Below are positions 29,302 through 40,802 of a DNA stretch of 64,000 nt, one piece after another. Position 1 is the stretch's first letter; each line of letters opens with the position of its first letter. The notes beneath the pieces are model-generated. The model saw only the letters and a list, made by a program, of their open reading frames with translations. It searched no databases and had not been told where the DNA came from. This stretch comes from Alloyangia mangrovi (GTDB lineage: Bacteria; Pseudomonadota; Alphaproteobacteria; Rhodobacterales; Rhodobacteraceae). Made by a program: the position numbers and the translations under genes. The stretch lies in the NCBI RefSeq assembly GCF_002300555.2, contig NZ_NTHN02000019.1, forward strand, positions 24,856 through 88,855, in the 5' to 3' direction.

Positions 29302-29546
29302 CCGCAAACCTCGTCGAGATCGTCAGCATCCTCGCCGCCGCACTCGCCGTGTCCTTCGGCGCCATCGGCCCGGCGCTGGCCGAGGGTCGCGCCGTGGCCG
29401 CCGCCATGGACGCCATCGCCCGCCAGCCCGAGGCGGCGGGCACGCTCAGCCGCACGCTCTTCGTCGGCCTCGCGATGATCGAGACCATGGCGATCTACAC
29501 GCTGGCGATCGCGCTGCTGCTGCTCTTCGCCAACCCTTTCGTCTGA
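29298..29546 (+). CDS. atpE: N-ATPase Fo subunit c with sodium-ligand pattern
   Basis: 82 residues, two helices. Pro25, Glu29, Glu62, Thr63 and Tyr67 occupy the spacing of the Na+ ligands of Ilyobacter tartaricus c (Pro28, Gln32, Glu65, Ser66, Tyr70): GPALAEG in helix 1 and AMIETMAIY in helix 2. Family knowledge says this acidic-pair version is usual in N-ATPases and indicates Na+ rather than H+ transport. The RQPEAAG loop contacts F1. Fourteen bases separate it from atpF. Confidence 0.93.
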   Translation: MTANLVEIVSILAAALAVSFGAIGPALAEGRAVAAAMDAIARQPEAAGTLSRTLFVGLAMIETMAIYTLAIALLLLFANPFV

Positions 29547-29559
29547 GGCGGGCCGCGCG

Positions 29560-30294
29560 ATGAGTTTCGACTGGTGGACATTGGGGCTGCAGACGGTCAA
29601 CGTTCTGATCCTGCTGTGGATCCTGTCGCATTTCCTGTTCCGGCCGGTCTCCGAGATCATCGAGAAACGTCAGGCGGAGGCGACGGGCGAGCTGTCCCAC
29701 GCGCGGGCCGCCCGCGCCGAGGCGGAAGCCGCGCTGACCGAGGCACAGGCGCGCGACGAAGCCGTCGCGGCGCGGCGTGCCGAGGTGCTGTCCGGGGCGC
29801 AGGCCGAAGCCGAACACGCCAAGGTGCAAATGCTCGACGAGGCCCGCAGGGAGATCGCCAAGCTCCGCACCGAGGGACAGGCCGAGGCGCAGCGCCGGCG
29901 TGCCGAGGCCGAGCGCGCGCTGCAGGACGAGGCGGCGGAGCTGGCGGTGGATATCTCGGAACGCCTGCTCAGGCGCCTGCCCGAGACGACGCGCACCGCC
30001 GGGTTCATCGACGGGTTGGCGCAGGCGGTGGCCGAGTTGCCCGGGCAGACGCGCGAAGGCCTCGGCGCCGAGGGTCCGGTGCCCGTCCGAGCCGCGCAGG
30101 CGCTGAGCCCAGAGGAGGCAGGCCTCCTCAAGTCCCGCCTCGCCGAGGTGCTGGGCCGCGAGATCGAGATTGCCCTGACCACCGACCCCTCGCTCATCGC
30201 CGGGCTCGAGCTCGACGCCCCGCACGCCGTGGTCCGCAACCACTTTCGCGCCGATCTCGACCGGATCCGGCAGGAGCTTCTGAGACATGACTGA
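29560..30294 (+). CDS. atpF: N-ATPase subunit b with delta-like C-terminal extension
   Basis: 244 residues, longer than a normal b subunit (about 160). One N-terminal membrane helix ([18 protein letters not shown]), then a long alanine- and glutamate-rich coiled coil to about residue 150. The tail has [21 protein letters not shown] and a short domain resembling the delta/OSCP C-terminus. There is no separate atpH in the operon, so the tail probably takes over delta's role, as described for N-ATPases. Overlaps atpA by 8 bases. Confidence 0.85.
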   Translation: MSFDWWTLGLQTVNVLILLWILSHFLFRPVSEIIEKRQAEATGELSHARAARAEAEAALTEAQARDEAVAARRAEVLSGAQAEAEHAKVQMLDEARREIAKLRTEGQAEAQRRRAEAERALQDEAAELAVDISERLLRRLPETTRTAGFIDGLAQAVAELPGQTREGLGAEGPVPVRAAQALSPEEAGLLKSRLAEVLGREIEIALTTDPSLIAGLELDAPHAVVRNHFRADLDRIRQELLRHD

Positions 30295-31813
30295 CGAGCC
30301 CCCCTCCGCCGACTGGCTCCGCCAAGGCCGCGCCGCGATCGCCCGGACAGCGCTCGCGCCCGAGGCGGAGCCCATTGGCCGTGTCATCTCGGTCGCCGAC
30401 GGCATCGCCCGTATCTCGGGCCTGCCCGACGCCCCGCTCGGCGCGCTGCTGCGCTTCGAGGGCGGGCAGGCGGGTTTCGCGCAGACGCTCGACAGGGACG
30501 AGATCGACGCGGTGCTCTTCGACGATGTCACCGGGATCGAGGCGGGGGCCAAGGTCACCGACACCGGCGACATCGTCCGCGTACCGGTGGGGGAGGCGCT
30601 TCTCGGCCGTATCGTCGACCCGCTCGGCCGTCCGATCGACGACGGCCCGGCGCTGGCCACCTCGGAGACCCTGCCCATCGAACGCCCCGCCCCCGGGATC
30701 ATCGACCGGGCGCTGGTGTCGGAGCCGATGATGACCGGGGTGCTGGTGGTCGACAGCCTCTTCGCCGTCGGCCGCGGCCAGCGCGAGCTGATCGTCGGCG
30801 ACCGGGCCACGGGTAAGACCTCGCTCGCGGTCGAGGCCATCGTCACCCAGAAGCATTCCGACGTCCTCTGCATCTACGTCGCCGTCGGCCAGCGCGCCAC
30901 GGCGGTGGAGCGGGTCGTCGCCGCGGTGCACGAGCATGGCGCCCCCGAGCGCTGCGTCTTCGTCGTCGGCAACGCGGGCAGCGCGCCGGGCCTGCAATGG
31001 ATCGCGCCCTTCGCCGGGATGAGCATGGCCGAGCATTTCCGCGACGCCGGGCATGACGTGCTCATCGTCATCGACGACCTCACCCGCCACGCCGCCACCC
31101 ATCGCGAGCTGGCACTGCTGACCCGTGAGCCGCCGGGCCGCGAGGCCTACCCGGGCGACATCTTCTACCTCCACGCGCGGCTGCTCGAACGCGCCGCGAA
31201 GCTGCCGCGCGAGCGGGGCGGCTCGATCACCGCCCTGCCCATCGCCGAGACCGACGCGGGCAACCTCTCGGCCTATATCCCCACCAACCTCATCTCGATC
31301 ACCGACGGGCAGATCGTGCTCGATTCCCACCTCTTCGCGGCCAATCAGCGCCCGGCGGTGGACGTCGGTCTCTCGGTCAGCCGGGTCGGCGGCAAGGCGC
31401 AGGCCCCGGCGCTGCGCGCGGTCTCGGGCCGGGTGCGGCTAGACTACGCGCAGTTCCAGGAGCTCGAGATGTTCACCCGCTTCGGCGGCATCTCGAGCAC
31501 GCGGGTCAAGGCGCAGATCGCCCGCGGCGAGAGCATCCGCGCGCTGTTGACCCAACCGCGCTACGCCGGGCTGCGGCTGGTCGACCAAGTGGCGCTGCTC
31601 GCGGCACTGGCCGAGGGCAAGCTCGACGGGGTGAGCCCGGACCGCCTGGCCGAGCTGCGCAGGCAGCTCCCGGCCCGGCTCGATGCCGCCGGAGGCGCGG
31701 CGAAGGCGGGACTTGAGGAGAGCGGCGCCCTGAGCGAGGCGGATCGCGCGGCGCTGGTGGAGGTGGTCGCCGGCCTGGCGGCCGAGCTGGGCGGAACGGA
31801 GGCAAAGGGATGA
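30287..31813 (+). CDS. atpA: N-ATPase F1 subunit alpha
   Basis: 508 residues. Nucleotide-binding P-loop [14 protein letters not shown], with Ala where most alphas have Gln, the [33 protein letters not shown] region (conserved alpha signature around residues 265-285), and the arginine-finger region [11 protein letters not shown]. Overlaps atpF and atpG by 8 and 4 bases. Confidence 0.94.
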   Translation: MTDEPPSADWLRQGRAAIARTALAPEAEPIGRVISVADGIARISGLPDAPLGALLRFEGGQAGFAQTLDRDEIDAVLFDDVTGIEAGAKVTDTGDIVRVPVGEALLGRIVDPLGRPIDDGPALATSETLPIERPAPGIIDRALVSEPMMTGVLVVDSLFAVGRGQRELIVGDRATGKTSLAVEAIVTQKHSDVLCIYVAVGQRATAVERVVAAVHEHGAPERCVFVVGNAGSAPGLQWIAPFAGMSMAEHFRDAGHDVLIVIDDLTRHAATHRELALLTREPPGREAYPGDIFYLHARLLERAAKLPRERGGSITALPIAETDAGNLSAYIPTNLISITDGQIVLDSHLFAANQRPAVDVGLSVSRVGGKAQAPALRAVSGRVRLDYAQFQELEMFTRFGGISSTRVKAQIARGESIRALLTQPRYAGLRLVDQVALLAALAEGKLDGVSPDRLAELRRQLPARLDAAGGAAKAGLEESGALSEADRAALVEVVAGLAAELGGTEAKG

Positions 31814-32667
31814 GCGGCACGCTTTCTGACGTCGAGGCGCGCATCGGCACCGTCCACAAGCTTTCGGCGGTGATCGCCGCCATGCGCGGCATCGCCGCCT
31901 CGCGGCTTCAGGACGCACAGGGGCACATCGGCGCGATCCGCCTCTACGCCGACACCATCGGCGAGGCCATCGGCCATGCTCTCAGCTTTGCCGGCCCGGA
32001 CCGCGCCGCACCGCCCGCCCCCGCCAGCGGCGGTGCCCTCTTCATCGTGCTCTGTGCCGAGCAGGGTTTCGCCGGCAGCTTCTCGGCGCGGGTGCTCGAG
32101 GCGGCGCAGGCGGCGCTGCGCGAGGCGCGCGGTCCTGCCGACTTGCTGCTGGTCGGCGACCGCGGGCTCCTGGTCGCGCCCGACTACCGCATTACACCCA
32201 GTTGGACCGCCCCGATGATCGCCCATCCCGCCCGCGCACCGTATCTGGCCGGGCGCATCGCCGAGGCGGTCTTTGCCCGGGTGTCCGACGGGCGGGCCAC
32301 CACGGTCTCGATCCTGCACGCCGCGGCCGGCGGCACCGAGGGCTACGACATCGTGCAAAAGCGCCTCGTGCCCTTCGACTACGCCCGTTTTCCCCTGCCC
32401 GGATCGACCCTGCCGCCGCGGATCACCCTGCCGCCCGAGGACCTGCTCGCCCGGCTGGTCGAGGAGTACATCTTCGCCGAGATCAGCGAGGCCCTGATGC
32501 TCTCCTTCGCCGCCGAGAACGAGGCCCGCATGCGGGCGATGATCGCCGCGCATGACAATGTCACCCAGTCTCTCGAAGGTCTCGTCGGGCAGGCCCGCCG
32601 GCTGCGGCAGGATGCGATCACCGAGGAGATCATGGAGCTTGCCACCGGCAGCCTGCCGGTGCCCTGA
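31810..32667 (+). CDS. atpG: N-ATPase F1 subunit gamma
   Basis: 285 residues with helical ends: the N-terminal helix has [26 protein letters not shown] and the C-terminal helix has [25 protein letters not shown], the antiparallel coiled coil of gamma. The middle Rossmann-like part is diverged from standard gamma, as expected for N-ATPases. Last gene of the nine-gene operon. Confidence 0.88.
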   Translation: MSGTLSDVEARIGTVHKLSAVIAAMRGIAASRLQDAQGHIGAIRLYADTIGEAIGHALSFAGPDRAAPPAPASGGALFIVLCAEQGFAGSFSARVLEAAQAALREARGPADLLLVGDRGLLVAPDYRITPSWTAPMIAHPARAPYLAGRIAEAVFARVSDGRATTVSILHAAAGGTEGYDIVQKRLVPFDYARFPLPGSTLPPRITLPPEDLLARLVEEYIFAEISEALMLSFAAENEARMRAMIAAHDNVTQSLEGLVGQARRLRQDAITEEIMELATGSLPVP

Positions 32668-32684
32668 AGGATGGAGGAGGGCCG

Positions 32685-33650
32685 ATGATGGAAGACTGCC
32701 CCGAGACACCGCCGCCGCCCGCGGAGCGCGACATGGACTTGCCCTGGTGCGCGCCGAAACCCGCAACCGAGGATCAGCGCGCGCCGGATCTCGTGCGCCG
32801 GATCATGGCCAGCCCGAGCTACCTCGAGGGCGATCACGACGTGAACTTCCTCGACCGGGACGACATGCGCGGGGTTCGGCTGATGCTCGACTACCAGAAG
32901 GCCGAAACGCTGCTGCAGGCGCATGGCATCGCCCATTCCATCGTCGTCTTCGGCGCGACCCGCATCCCCGAACCGGCCCGCGCCGCGGCGGAGGTGGCCG
33001 CGCGCGAAGCGGCGCTGGCGCAAGACCCGGGCGATCCGCACCTGCAAGGCGCCCTCGCCATCGCCCGTCGGGTGGCCCACAAGAGCCGCTACTACGAGGT
33101 CGCCCGCGCTTTCGGCCGGATCGTGGGCACGCAGGAGGGCCGGCACGGCAACCGGCTGGTGGTGGTCACCGGCGGCGGGCCGGGCATGATGGAGGCGGCG
33201 AACCGCGGCAGTCACGAGGCCGGGGCGCGCAGCGTCGGGCTCAACATCACCCTGCCGCACGAGCAATACCCCAACCCCTACCTGACCCCCGACCTCTGCT
33301 TCCGCTTCCACTACTTCGCCTTGCGCAAGCTGCATTTCCTCAAGCGCGCCCGGGCGCTCGTCGTCTTCCCCGGCGGCTACGGCACGATGGACGAGCTTTT
33401 CGAGACATTGACGCTGATTCAGACCCGCAAGATCCTTCCGGTGCCCGTGGTGCTGGTCGGCGAAAGCTTCTGGCGGAGGGCATTCGACGTGGATTTCCTT
33501 GTCGAGGAAGGGGTGATCGACCCCGAGGACCGCGATCTCTTCTGGTACGCGGAGGAGGCCGAGGAGATCTGGAACGGTCTCCAGCGCTGGTACCAGAACG
33601 CCGGGCGCGAGCTCACCAGCGCCGCGCCGGAGGTGGCGGGGGACAGGTGA
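32685..33650 (+). CDS. LOG-family protein (TIGR00730-like, possible nucleotide phosphoribohydrolase)
   Basis: 321 residues. Both LOG motifs are present: GGGPGMMEAANRG and PGGYGTMDE. This family includes cytokinin riboside 5'-monophosphate phosphoribohydrolases and general nucleotide 5'-monophosphate nucleosidases. The longer N-terminus before residue 80 is typical of the larger bacterial subgroup. The start at 32685 or 32688 follows GGAGG. It lies 17 bases after atpG in the same direction, so it is likely in the N-ATPase transcript, though a functional link is not obvious. Confidence 0.8.
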   Translation: MMEDCPETPPPPAERDMDLPWCAPKPATEDQRAPDLVRRIMASPSYLEGDHDVNFLDRDDMRGVRLMLDYQKAETLLQAHGIAHSIVVFGATRIPEPARAAAEVAAREAALAQDPGDPHLQGALAIARRVAHKSRYYEVARAFGRIVGTQEGRHGNRLVVVTGGGPGMMEAANRGSHEAGARSVGLNITLPHEQYPNPYLTPDLCFRFHYFALRKLHFLKRARALVVFPGGYGTMDELFETLTLIQTRKILPVPVVLVGESFWRRAFDVDFLVEEGVIDPEDRDLFWYAEEAEEIWNGLQRWYQNAGRELTSAAPEVAGDR

Positions 33651-33775
33651 ACCGGGGGCGCGGCCGAAGAACTCCCGCGATCCGCGACGCCTTCCGAGGT
33701 CCGAAGTACGAGGTTTTACTGGAGTTCTCTTTATATTCATGTTATGGAATATTAACTCGAACGTGAGGGACTGCC

Positions 33776-34735
33776 ATGCGATCTACCGTCCTTTCGATAC
33801 TCCTGCTCTGGGCCGCCAGCGGCGCTCTGGCCCAGACACAGCCCGTCATTTCCGAACCGATCACCGAGTGGAAGCCCGTCTACGGCGAGGTCGAGACCCG
33901 CAACCAGCTGCCCGCCCGTGCCCGCATCGCCGGCACGCTGGTCGCGCTGAGCGTCACCGAGGGCGACAGGGTCGAGGCCGGGCAGCTTGTCGGCACCGTC
34001 GAGGATGAAAAACTCTCGGTACAGATCGACGCGCTCGATGCCCAGGCCGAGGCGCTGCGCGCCCAGCTCACCAACGCCCAGGCCGATCTTAGCCGCGGCC
34101 AGACCCTGCAGCAGAGCGGCACGATCTCGGCGCAGCGCCTCGACGCGCTGCAGACCTCGGTCGACGTGCTGACCAACCAGATCGCCGCCACCGAGGCGCA
34201 GCGCCGGGTGATCCAGCGGCAGATCGAGGAAGGCGGCGTCACTGCCCCCGAGGCAGGTATCGTGCTTTCGGTGCCGGTCTCGCGCGGGTCCTTCGTGGCG
34301 CAGGGCGAGACCGTCGCGGTGATCGGCAGCGGCGGCGCCTTCCTGCGCCTGTCGATCCCCGAGCGCTTCGCGCAGACGCTGGCCGCGGGCGACCGGATCG
34401 AGATGGAGGCCGGTGAGGGAACCATCGCCAAGCTTTATCCGCAGATCGAGGGCGGCCGCCTGCAGGCGGATGTCGAGGTCGAGGGGCTGGAAGAGCGCTA
34501 CGTCGGCTTGCGCCTGCCGGTGCGCCTGCCGGTCGGCTCGCAGGAGGCGGTGATAGTGCCGCAGGCCGCGCTCAGCCGCGGCGGCGGGCTCGACATGGTG
34601 ACGGTCGAGACCCCCGAGGGGCCGGTGCAGCGCATCGTCGTGCCGGGCCGCGAGGTGACTCGCGACGGCGCCGCATGGCGCGAAATCCTGACCGGGCTCA
34701 CCCCCGGCGAGACGGTGATGGTGCCGCATGAGTGA
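33776..34735 (+). CDS. RND efflux periplasmic adaptor (HlyD/MFP family)
   Basis: 319 residues. Signal peptide MRSTVLSILLLWAASGALAQ, then a biotinyl-lipoyl half-motif (ARIAGTLVALSVTEGDRVEAGQLVG), a short helical hairpin (DALDAQAEALRAQLTNAQAD), the second lipoyl half (GIVLSVPVSRGSFVAQGE) and a beta-barrel region. No lipobox cysteine. Overlaps the RND permease by 8 bases. An AT-rich stretch at 33700-33760 is a likely promoter area; no tetR gene is adjacent. Confidence 0.9.
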   Translation: MRSTVLSILLLWAASGALAQTQPVISEPITEWKPVYGEVETRNQLPARARIAGTLVALSVTEGDRVEAGQLVGTVEDEKLSVQIDALDAQAEALRAQLTNAQADLSRGQTLQQSGTISAQRLDALQTSVDVLTNQIAATEAQRRVIQRQIEEGGVTAPEAGIVLSVPVSRGSFVAQGETVAVIGSGGAFLRLSIPERFAQTLAAGDRIEMEAGEGTIAKLYPQIEGGRLQADVEVEGLEERYVGLRLPVRLPVGSQEAVIVPQAALSRGGGLDMVTVETPEGPVQRIVVPGREVTRDGAAWREILTGLTPGETVMVPHE

Positions 34736-37700
34736 TCAGGGATCCGGGCCCAGCGGGGCCCTCGGACTGGCCGGGCACCTCACCCGCGCCTTCCTCAACT
34801 CGCCGCTCACCCCGCTCTTCCTGATCGCCTCTCTGGCGGTGGGCCTCATCGCCCTCGCTGCCCTGCCCCGCGAGGAGGAGCCGCAGATCTCCGTCCCGCT
34901 CGTCGACATCCACGTGCAGGCCAACGGGCTGCGCGCCGGGGATGCGGTCAAGCTGGTGACCGAACCGCTCGAGACCATCGTCAAGGGCATCGACGAGGTC
35001 GAACACGTCTATTCCGAGACCCGCGACGACGCGGTCATGGTCACCGCGCGCTTCAACGTCGGCGTCTCGTCCGACACCGCGATCCTGCGCGTGCGCGACC
35101 GCATCCTTTCCAATCTCGACCGCATCCCGGTCGGCATCCCCGAGCCTCTGATCGTCGGACGCGGGATCAACGACGTGGCCATCGTGGCGCTCACCCTCTC
35201 GCCCGCCGGGGGGCAGACCGACGTCACCCCCGCCGACCTCACCCGCGTCGCGCGCGAGGTCGAGGCGCGGCTGGCGGCGATCGAGGACGTCGGCCTCACC
35301 TATGTCATCGGCGGCACCGAGCCGCAGCTGCGGGTGAACCCCGACCCGGCGCGGCTGGCGCTCTACGGGATCACCCTGCAGCAGCTGTGGGGCAAGATCG
35401 AGGGCGCCAACACCTCGCTGCCGCTCGGCACCCTGCGCGAGGGCGGCCGGCAGGTCGGGTTGGTGGTCGGCGAGACGCTGACCACCGCAGAAGAGATCGG
35501 CAACCTCGAGCTGACCGCCCGCGACGGGCGCACCGTCTACCTGCGCGACGTCGCCGAGGTGACGCTCGAGACCGACACCGGCGCGGACTACGTCAGCACC
35601 GTCACCCACGGCGCCGAGGGCATCGAGAGCCGCCCCGCGGTCACGCTGGCGCTGGCCAAGCGCGCCGGGGCGAACGCCGTGGTGGTCGCCGAGGAAATCC
35701 TGCACCGGGTCGAAGCGATGGAGGGCGATATCATCCCCTCGTCCATCGAGGTCGAGGTCACCCGCGACTACGGCGAGACCGCCGACGAAAAGGCCAACGA
35801 GTTGCTCTTCCACCTCGGGCTCGCCACCCTCTCCATCGTGGTGCTCGTGCTCTTCGCCATCGGCTGGCGCGAGGCCATCGTGGTCGCCATCGTCATTCCT
35901 GTGACCATCCTTCTCACGCTCTTCGCCGCCTGGATCATGGGCTACACGCTCAACCGCGTGTCACTCTTCGCGCTGATCTTCTCGATCGGCATCCTCGTCG
36001 ACGACGCCATCGTGGTGATCGAGAACATCGCCCGCCACTGGGCGATGAAGCGCGAGGGCCAGAGCCGCTTCGGCGCCACCGTCGCGGCGGTCGCCGAGGT
36101 CGGCAACCCGACCATCGTGGCGACGCTGACGGTGGTGGTGGCGCTGCTGCCCATGCTCTTCGTCTCGGGCCTCATGGGCCCCTACATGAGCCCGATCCCG
36201 GCCAATGCCTCGGCGGCGATGATCTTTTCCTTCTTCGTCGCGGTGATCATCACCCCATGGCTGATGCTGAAGATCGCCGGCCGGGCACCCCTTCACCACG
36301 GCGCCGAACACGGCGCGGCGGGCGGCGCGCTGGGGCGGCTCTACGCCGCCGTCGCCAGGCCGCTGCTGGCGCGCAAATCCATATCGGCGCTCTTCCTGCT
36401 GGTGGTCGCGGTGCTCTCCTTCGGCTCGCTCGCCGCGCTCTACACCCGCGACGTGACGGTCAAGCTGCTGCCCTTCGACAACAAATCCGAGCTTTCGGTG
36501 GTCATCGACCTGCCCGAGGGCAGCGCGCTGGAGAGCACCGCCGCCGTTGCGCAGCAGGTTGCCCGTGTCGCGCTCTCGCTGCCCGAGGCGATCTCGGCCC
36601 AGACCCATGCAGGGACCGCCTCGGCCTTCAACTTCAACGGGCTGGTGCGGCACTACTACCTGCGGCAACTGCCCGAGATGGGGGACGTGCAGATCAACCT
36701 CGCGCCAAAGGCAGAGCGGGACCGCACCAGCCACGAGATCGCGCTCGACCTGCGCGAGAAGCTCACCGCGCTCGACCTGCCCGAGGGCACGGTGCTGAAG
36801 ACCGTCGAGCCGCCCCCCCGGCCCGCCGGTGATCTCGACGCTCATGGCCGAGGTCTACGGCCCCGACGCCGAGACCCGCCGGATGGTCGCCGAGCGCGTC
36901 CGCGCCGCCTTTGATGAGATCCCCTACGTGGTCGACGTGGACGACAACTACGGCGTGCAGGCCCCGCGCCGCCGGGTGGTGCTCGACCCCTCGGCGCTGG
37001 ATTTCTACAAGGTGCAGGAATCCGACGCGCTGGACACGCTCTCGCTGCTCTACGGCGAGGGTACCGTTGGGTACTCGCACCGCGGCGGCGAACGGCGCCC
37101 CATCCCCATCGTGCTGTCGCGCGACCGGTCGGACCGGGTGATGGACGCCACCGCCCTCTCGACCCCGGTGCCCGCCGACGCCCTGCCCGGCGGACGCGGC
37201 GTGGTGGAACTGGGAGATGTGGTCACCTTGCAGGACGAGCTCACCTCCTTCCCGATCTTCCGCCACAACGGCATCGAGACGATCATGGTGATGGGCGAGA
37301 TGGCGGGCGAATTCGAGTCGCCGCTCTACGGCATGCTCGCCTCGACCGATATCTTGGACGGCCTCGACTGGCCCGAGGGGCAAAAGCCGACGATCTCGAT
37401 GCACGGCCAACCGCAGGACACCTCTGCCCCGAGCCTCCTGTGGGACGGCGAATGGGAGGTCACCTGGGTCACCTTCCGCGACATGGGCGCGGCCTTCGCC
37501 GTGGCGCTTCTGGGCATCTACATCCTTGTCGTGGCGCAGTTCGGCAGCTTCCGCCTGCCGCTGGTGATCCTGACCCCGGTGCCGCTCACGTTCCTCGGCA
37601 TCATGTTCGGCCATTGGCTCTTCAGTGCGCCCTTCTCGGCCCCCTCGATGATCGGCTTCATCGCGCTGGCGGGGATCATCGTGCGCAACTCGATCCTGCT

Positions 37701-37944
37701 GGTGGATTTCATACGCCATGCTAACCCCGAGAAACCGCTCGACGTCGAGACGCTGATCGAGGCCGGGGCGACGCGCTTCAAGCCGATCCTGTTGACCGCG
37801 CTGGCCGCGATGATCGGCGCGGCGGTGATCCTGATGGATCCGATCTTCCAGGGCCTGGCGATCTCGCTGCTCTTCGGGCTGCTGACCTCGACCGCGCTGA
37901 CGGTGCTGGTGATCCCGGCGATCTACCGCCTTGCGAAGACCTGA
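34728..37944 (+). CDS. RND efflux inner-membrane transporter (HAE1-like; interrupted by one frameshift)
   Basis: The N-terminal 695 residues include the first membrane helix (LFLIASLAVGLIALAAL), the helix 2-6 bundle with GILVDDAIVVIENI, and TLTVVVALLPMLFVSGLMGPYM. The rest, from about 36829, continues in another frame with the second porter domain and the last six helices (GIIVRNSILLVDFIRHA). The break is a run of seven C at 36813-36819; six gives VEPPPGPPVISTLMAEVYGPD and a normal 1071-residue RND pump. It uses proton flow to export a hydrophobic compound through the adaptor and an outer-membrane channel not encoded nearby. Confidence 0.88.
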
Positions 37945-37952
37945 CGGAAAGA

Positions 37953-37969
37953 GGCGCCCCGCGGGCGCC
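37953..37969. terminator. Short GC hairpin after the RND permease
   Basis: GGCGCCC at 37953-37959 and GGGCGCC at 37963-37969 pair with a 3-base loop, nine bases after the stop. No T-run. Weak terminator candidate. Confidence 0.4.
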
Positions 37970-38034
37970 CTTGACGCAGGGACCCGCGCAGCCGGCCTTG
38001 ACCTCGCGGTAGATCGGCCCGTGCGATCTTGAAA

Positions 38035-38071
38035 ATGACCAGCGGTCACCATAGAGATGACCGCTGGTCAT
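38035..38071. promoter_or_regulatory. Perfect 14-bp inverted repeat made of two TGACC-N3-GGTCA boxes, in a 447-base gene-free stretch
   Basis: ATGACCAGCGGTCA at 38035-38048 and TGACCGCTGGTCAT at 38058-38071 are exact reverse complements, 9 bases apart. Each arm is itself a dyad (TGACC-N3-GGTCA), so the site can hold two dimers 22 bp apart, the look of a TetR-type operator. It sits about 320 bases before the PQQ dehydrogenase start and about 90 after the RND gene. Neither flank has a regulator gene, so the protein that binds it is unknown. The rest of 37945-38391 holds a GGCGCC hairpin near 38115-38130 and a GC stem with A-rich loop near 38345, but no supportable gene. Confidence 0.65.
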
Positions 38072-38391
38072 ATTGGGGATCGACATGGACATCACGGGTC
38101 ATCGGGCGCTGGACCCGGCGCCTTCCGGCGCCGTGGCGAGAAACGCAACCACGCCTGTGAGCGGACGATCCACCCCCCCATCGACCGCCGAAAATGCCCA
38201 CACCCGCCGCGCTGCGGAGTCTTCCCCGCAGGCCGAAGTCCCGGACACCGAAGGCGGCTAGGCAAGACACATCCCTTCATCGCGGACAGCCAAGCGCAGG
38301 CGCGTGCTTCCCGAAGCACCGCCAAGCCGCTGGCCCCCTTGCGCCCTCCAAAAGGCGCCCCCCCATTCCTTCAACCCAGGGAGTTATATCT

Positions 38392-40795
38392 GTGACCGAG
38401 GTTGCAAAACGCCCCCGTCCGCCCGCCCTGCTCCGGGCGTTCGGACTTCTTCTCGCCGTGGTCGGGCTCGTCCTGGCCGGCGGCGGCTTCTACCTGATCA
38501 GCCTCGGCGGATCGTGGTACTACGCCATCGCGGGCCTGCTGATGCTGGTCTCGGCGGCGCTCAGCTTCCAGGGCCGCGCCGCAGGGCCGACCCTCTTCCT
38601 CGCGCTCGTCGCCGGCACTGTCCTCTGGGCGTTCTGGGAAGCCGGGCTGGACTTCTGGGCCCTCGTGCCGCGTCTCGTCGCGCCGATCTTCATGGCCGCG
38701 CTGGCGCTGCTGCTGCTGCCCGGCGCCCGCCGCTTCGAGGGCAAGCCCGCCTGCGCGCTCGGCCTGCGTCTTGGCGGCCTCGGCATGCTGGCGGTCTTCG
38801 CCGGCTTCCTCGGGCTGATGTTCGCGCCGCACAACGTTGTGCAGAACGACCTGCCCATCGTGGCCGGCGAGGTCTCTGCCGCCACCGAGGCCTCCGGCGA
38901 GCGCTGGCTGTCCTGGGGCAAGACCAGCGAAGGGACCCGCTTCTCGACCGCCGAGCAGATCACTCCGGAAAACGTTGGCCAGCTCGAGGTCGCCTGGACC
39001 GCGCGCACCGGCTTCATCGCCGACCAGTCGGAAAGCAAGCAGGACCAGAATACCCCGCTCTACGTCGACGGCACGCTCTACCAGTGTGCCGCCGCCTCGC
39101 AGGTGACCGCCCTCGATGGCACCACGGGCGAGATCAAGTGGCAGTTCGATCCCAAGGGTACGACCCCGCTGTGGAAGCGCTGCCGCACCATGGGCTACTA
39201 CGAGCCCCCCCGCAGGCGATGAGTGCGGCCCGCGCATCGTCATGACCACCACCGACATGCGCCTCATCTCGCTGAAGGCGGAGACGGGCGAGATCTGCGA
39301 GACCTTCGGCGACGGCGGTACGGTCGATCTCAGCGTCGGCATGACCCAACTTGTTCCGCAGCGCGATCTCGACGAAACCGCCGAGGTCGCGCCGCTGCCG
39401 GGCTTCCTGGCGCAGACCACCGGGCCGTTCATCGGGGGCGACAAGATCGTGCTCGGCGGCTGGGTGGCCGACAACATCAGCCGCGGCGAGCCCTCGGGCG
39501 CGGTGCGCGCCTTCAACGCGCTGACCGGCGAGCTGGAATGGGCCTGGGATCTCGGCAATCCGTCGATCACCAAGCTGCCGCCCGAAGGCGAGAGCTACAC
39601 CAAGGGCACGCCCAACGTCTGGAGCGGCATCGCCATCGATGAAGAGCTGGGCATGGTCTACCTGCCCATGGGCAACGCCACGCCGGACTACTACGGCGGT
39701 CAGCGCCGCGACTTCGACGATGAATACGGCGCGGCCATCGTGGCGCTGAACCTCGAAGACGGCCGCGAGGCCTGGCACTTCAGCACCGTGCACCACGACA
39801 TCTGGGACTACGACCTGCCCGCGCAGCCGGCGCTCGCCGACATCCCCGACGGCAAGGGTGGCACCGACAAGGCGATCATCCAGGTCACCAAGCGCGGCCA
39901 GATCTTCGTGCTCGACCGGCGCACCGGCGAGCCCCTGAAGAAGGTGGTCGAGAAGCCGGTGCCGGCGTCCACCGGCGAAATTGCCGGCGAGTACTACTCG
40001 GAAACCCAGCCCTACTCGGTCGAGATGCCGACCATCGCGGCCGATCTCCTGACCGAGAAATCCATGTGGGGGGCGACGCCGATCGACCAGATGCTCTGCC
40101 GGATCATGTTCAAGAGCTACCGCTACGAGGGTGATTTCACCCCGCAGTCGACGCAGAAGACGATCATGAACCCCGGCAACGGCGGCGGCTTCAACTGGGC
40201 CTCGGTTTCCTATGACCAGACCCGCAACCGGATGCTTGTGGTCGACATGCGCATGCCGACGGTTTCCTGGCTGATCCCACGCGAGGACTATGGCCAGACC
40301 GACGAGCTGGTGATGAACTCGCACGGCCGCTCGCCGCAGTTCGGCCTGCCCTACGGCCACGACCTGCGCAACTTCATGTCGCCGCTCGGCGTGCCCTGCA
40401 TCACCCCGCCCTGGGGCATGGTCTCGGCCATCGACCTCGCGACAGGCGAGATTGCCTGGCAACAGCCGGCGGGCACCTCCGAGGACACGCCGCTCGGCAC
40501 GCTGGGCAAGAGCCCGCTGAAGGCGCAGATCGGCATGCCGGGCATGGCCGGTCTCGTGACCACCAAGTCGGGCCTGTCATTCCACTCGGGCACCCAGGAC
40601 TACTACCTGCGCGCCTATGACACCGAGACCGGTGACATCCTGTGGAAGGGCCGCCTGCCCTCGGGCTCGCAGGCCGCGCCGATGACCTACATCGGCAAGG
40701 ACGGGCGGCAATACGTGGTGCTGACCGCCGGGGGAGCGCGCTACAACCCCTTCGACCAGGCCGATTGGATCATCGCCTACGCCCTGCCGAAATAA
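38392..40795 (+). CDS. Membrane-bound PQQ-dependent dehydrogenase, glucose/quinate/shikimate family (interrupted by one frameshift)
   Basis: Starts at GTG 38392. The first ~145 residues give five membrane helices (LLRAFGLLLAVVGLVLAGG and following), as in mGDH/QuiA. The periplasmic beta-propeller then follows with SWGKTSEGTRFSTAEQITPENVGQLEVAW. At the run of seven C at 39205-39211 the frame is lost; six gives GYYEPPAGDECGPRIVMTT and an 800-residue protein, the family's normal size. C-terminal PQQ-domain motifs include WGMVSAIDLATGEIAW and DILWKGRLPSGSQAAPMTY. It oxidises a sugar or quinate/shikimate in the periplasm and feeds ubiquinone. PQQ synthesis genes lie 7 kb downstream. Glucose versus quinate cannot be told by eye. 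Confidence 0.88.
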
Positions 40796-40802
40796 GCCTT
40801 TG

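Noticed and set aside
36763..38052. 429-codon minus-strand ORF over the end of the RND gene
   Set aside because: Antisense to the RND C-terminal half; arginine- and histidine-rich with no domain.
38057..38395. Small plus-strand ORFs in the RND-to-PQQ dehydrogenase gap as a lost tetR
   Set aside because: Translated in all frames they show no helix-turn-helix or TetR features, so I describe the operator as orphan instead of claiming a pseudogene.
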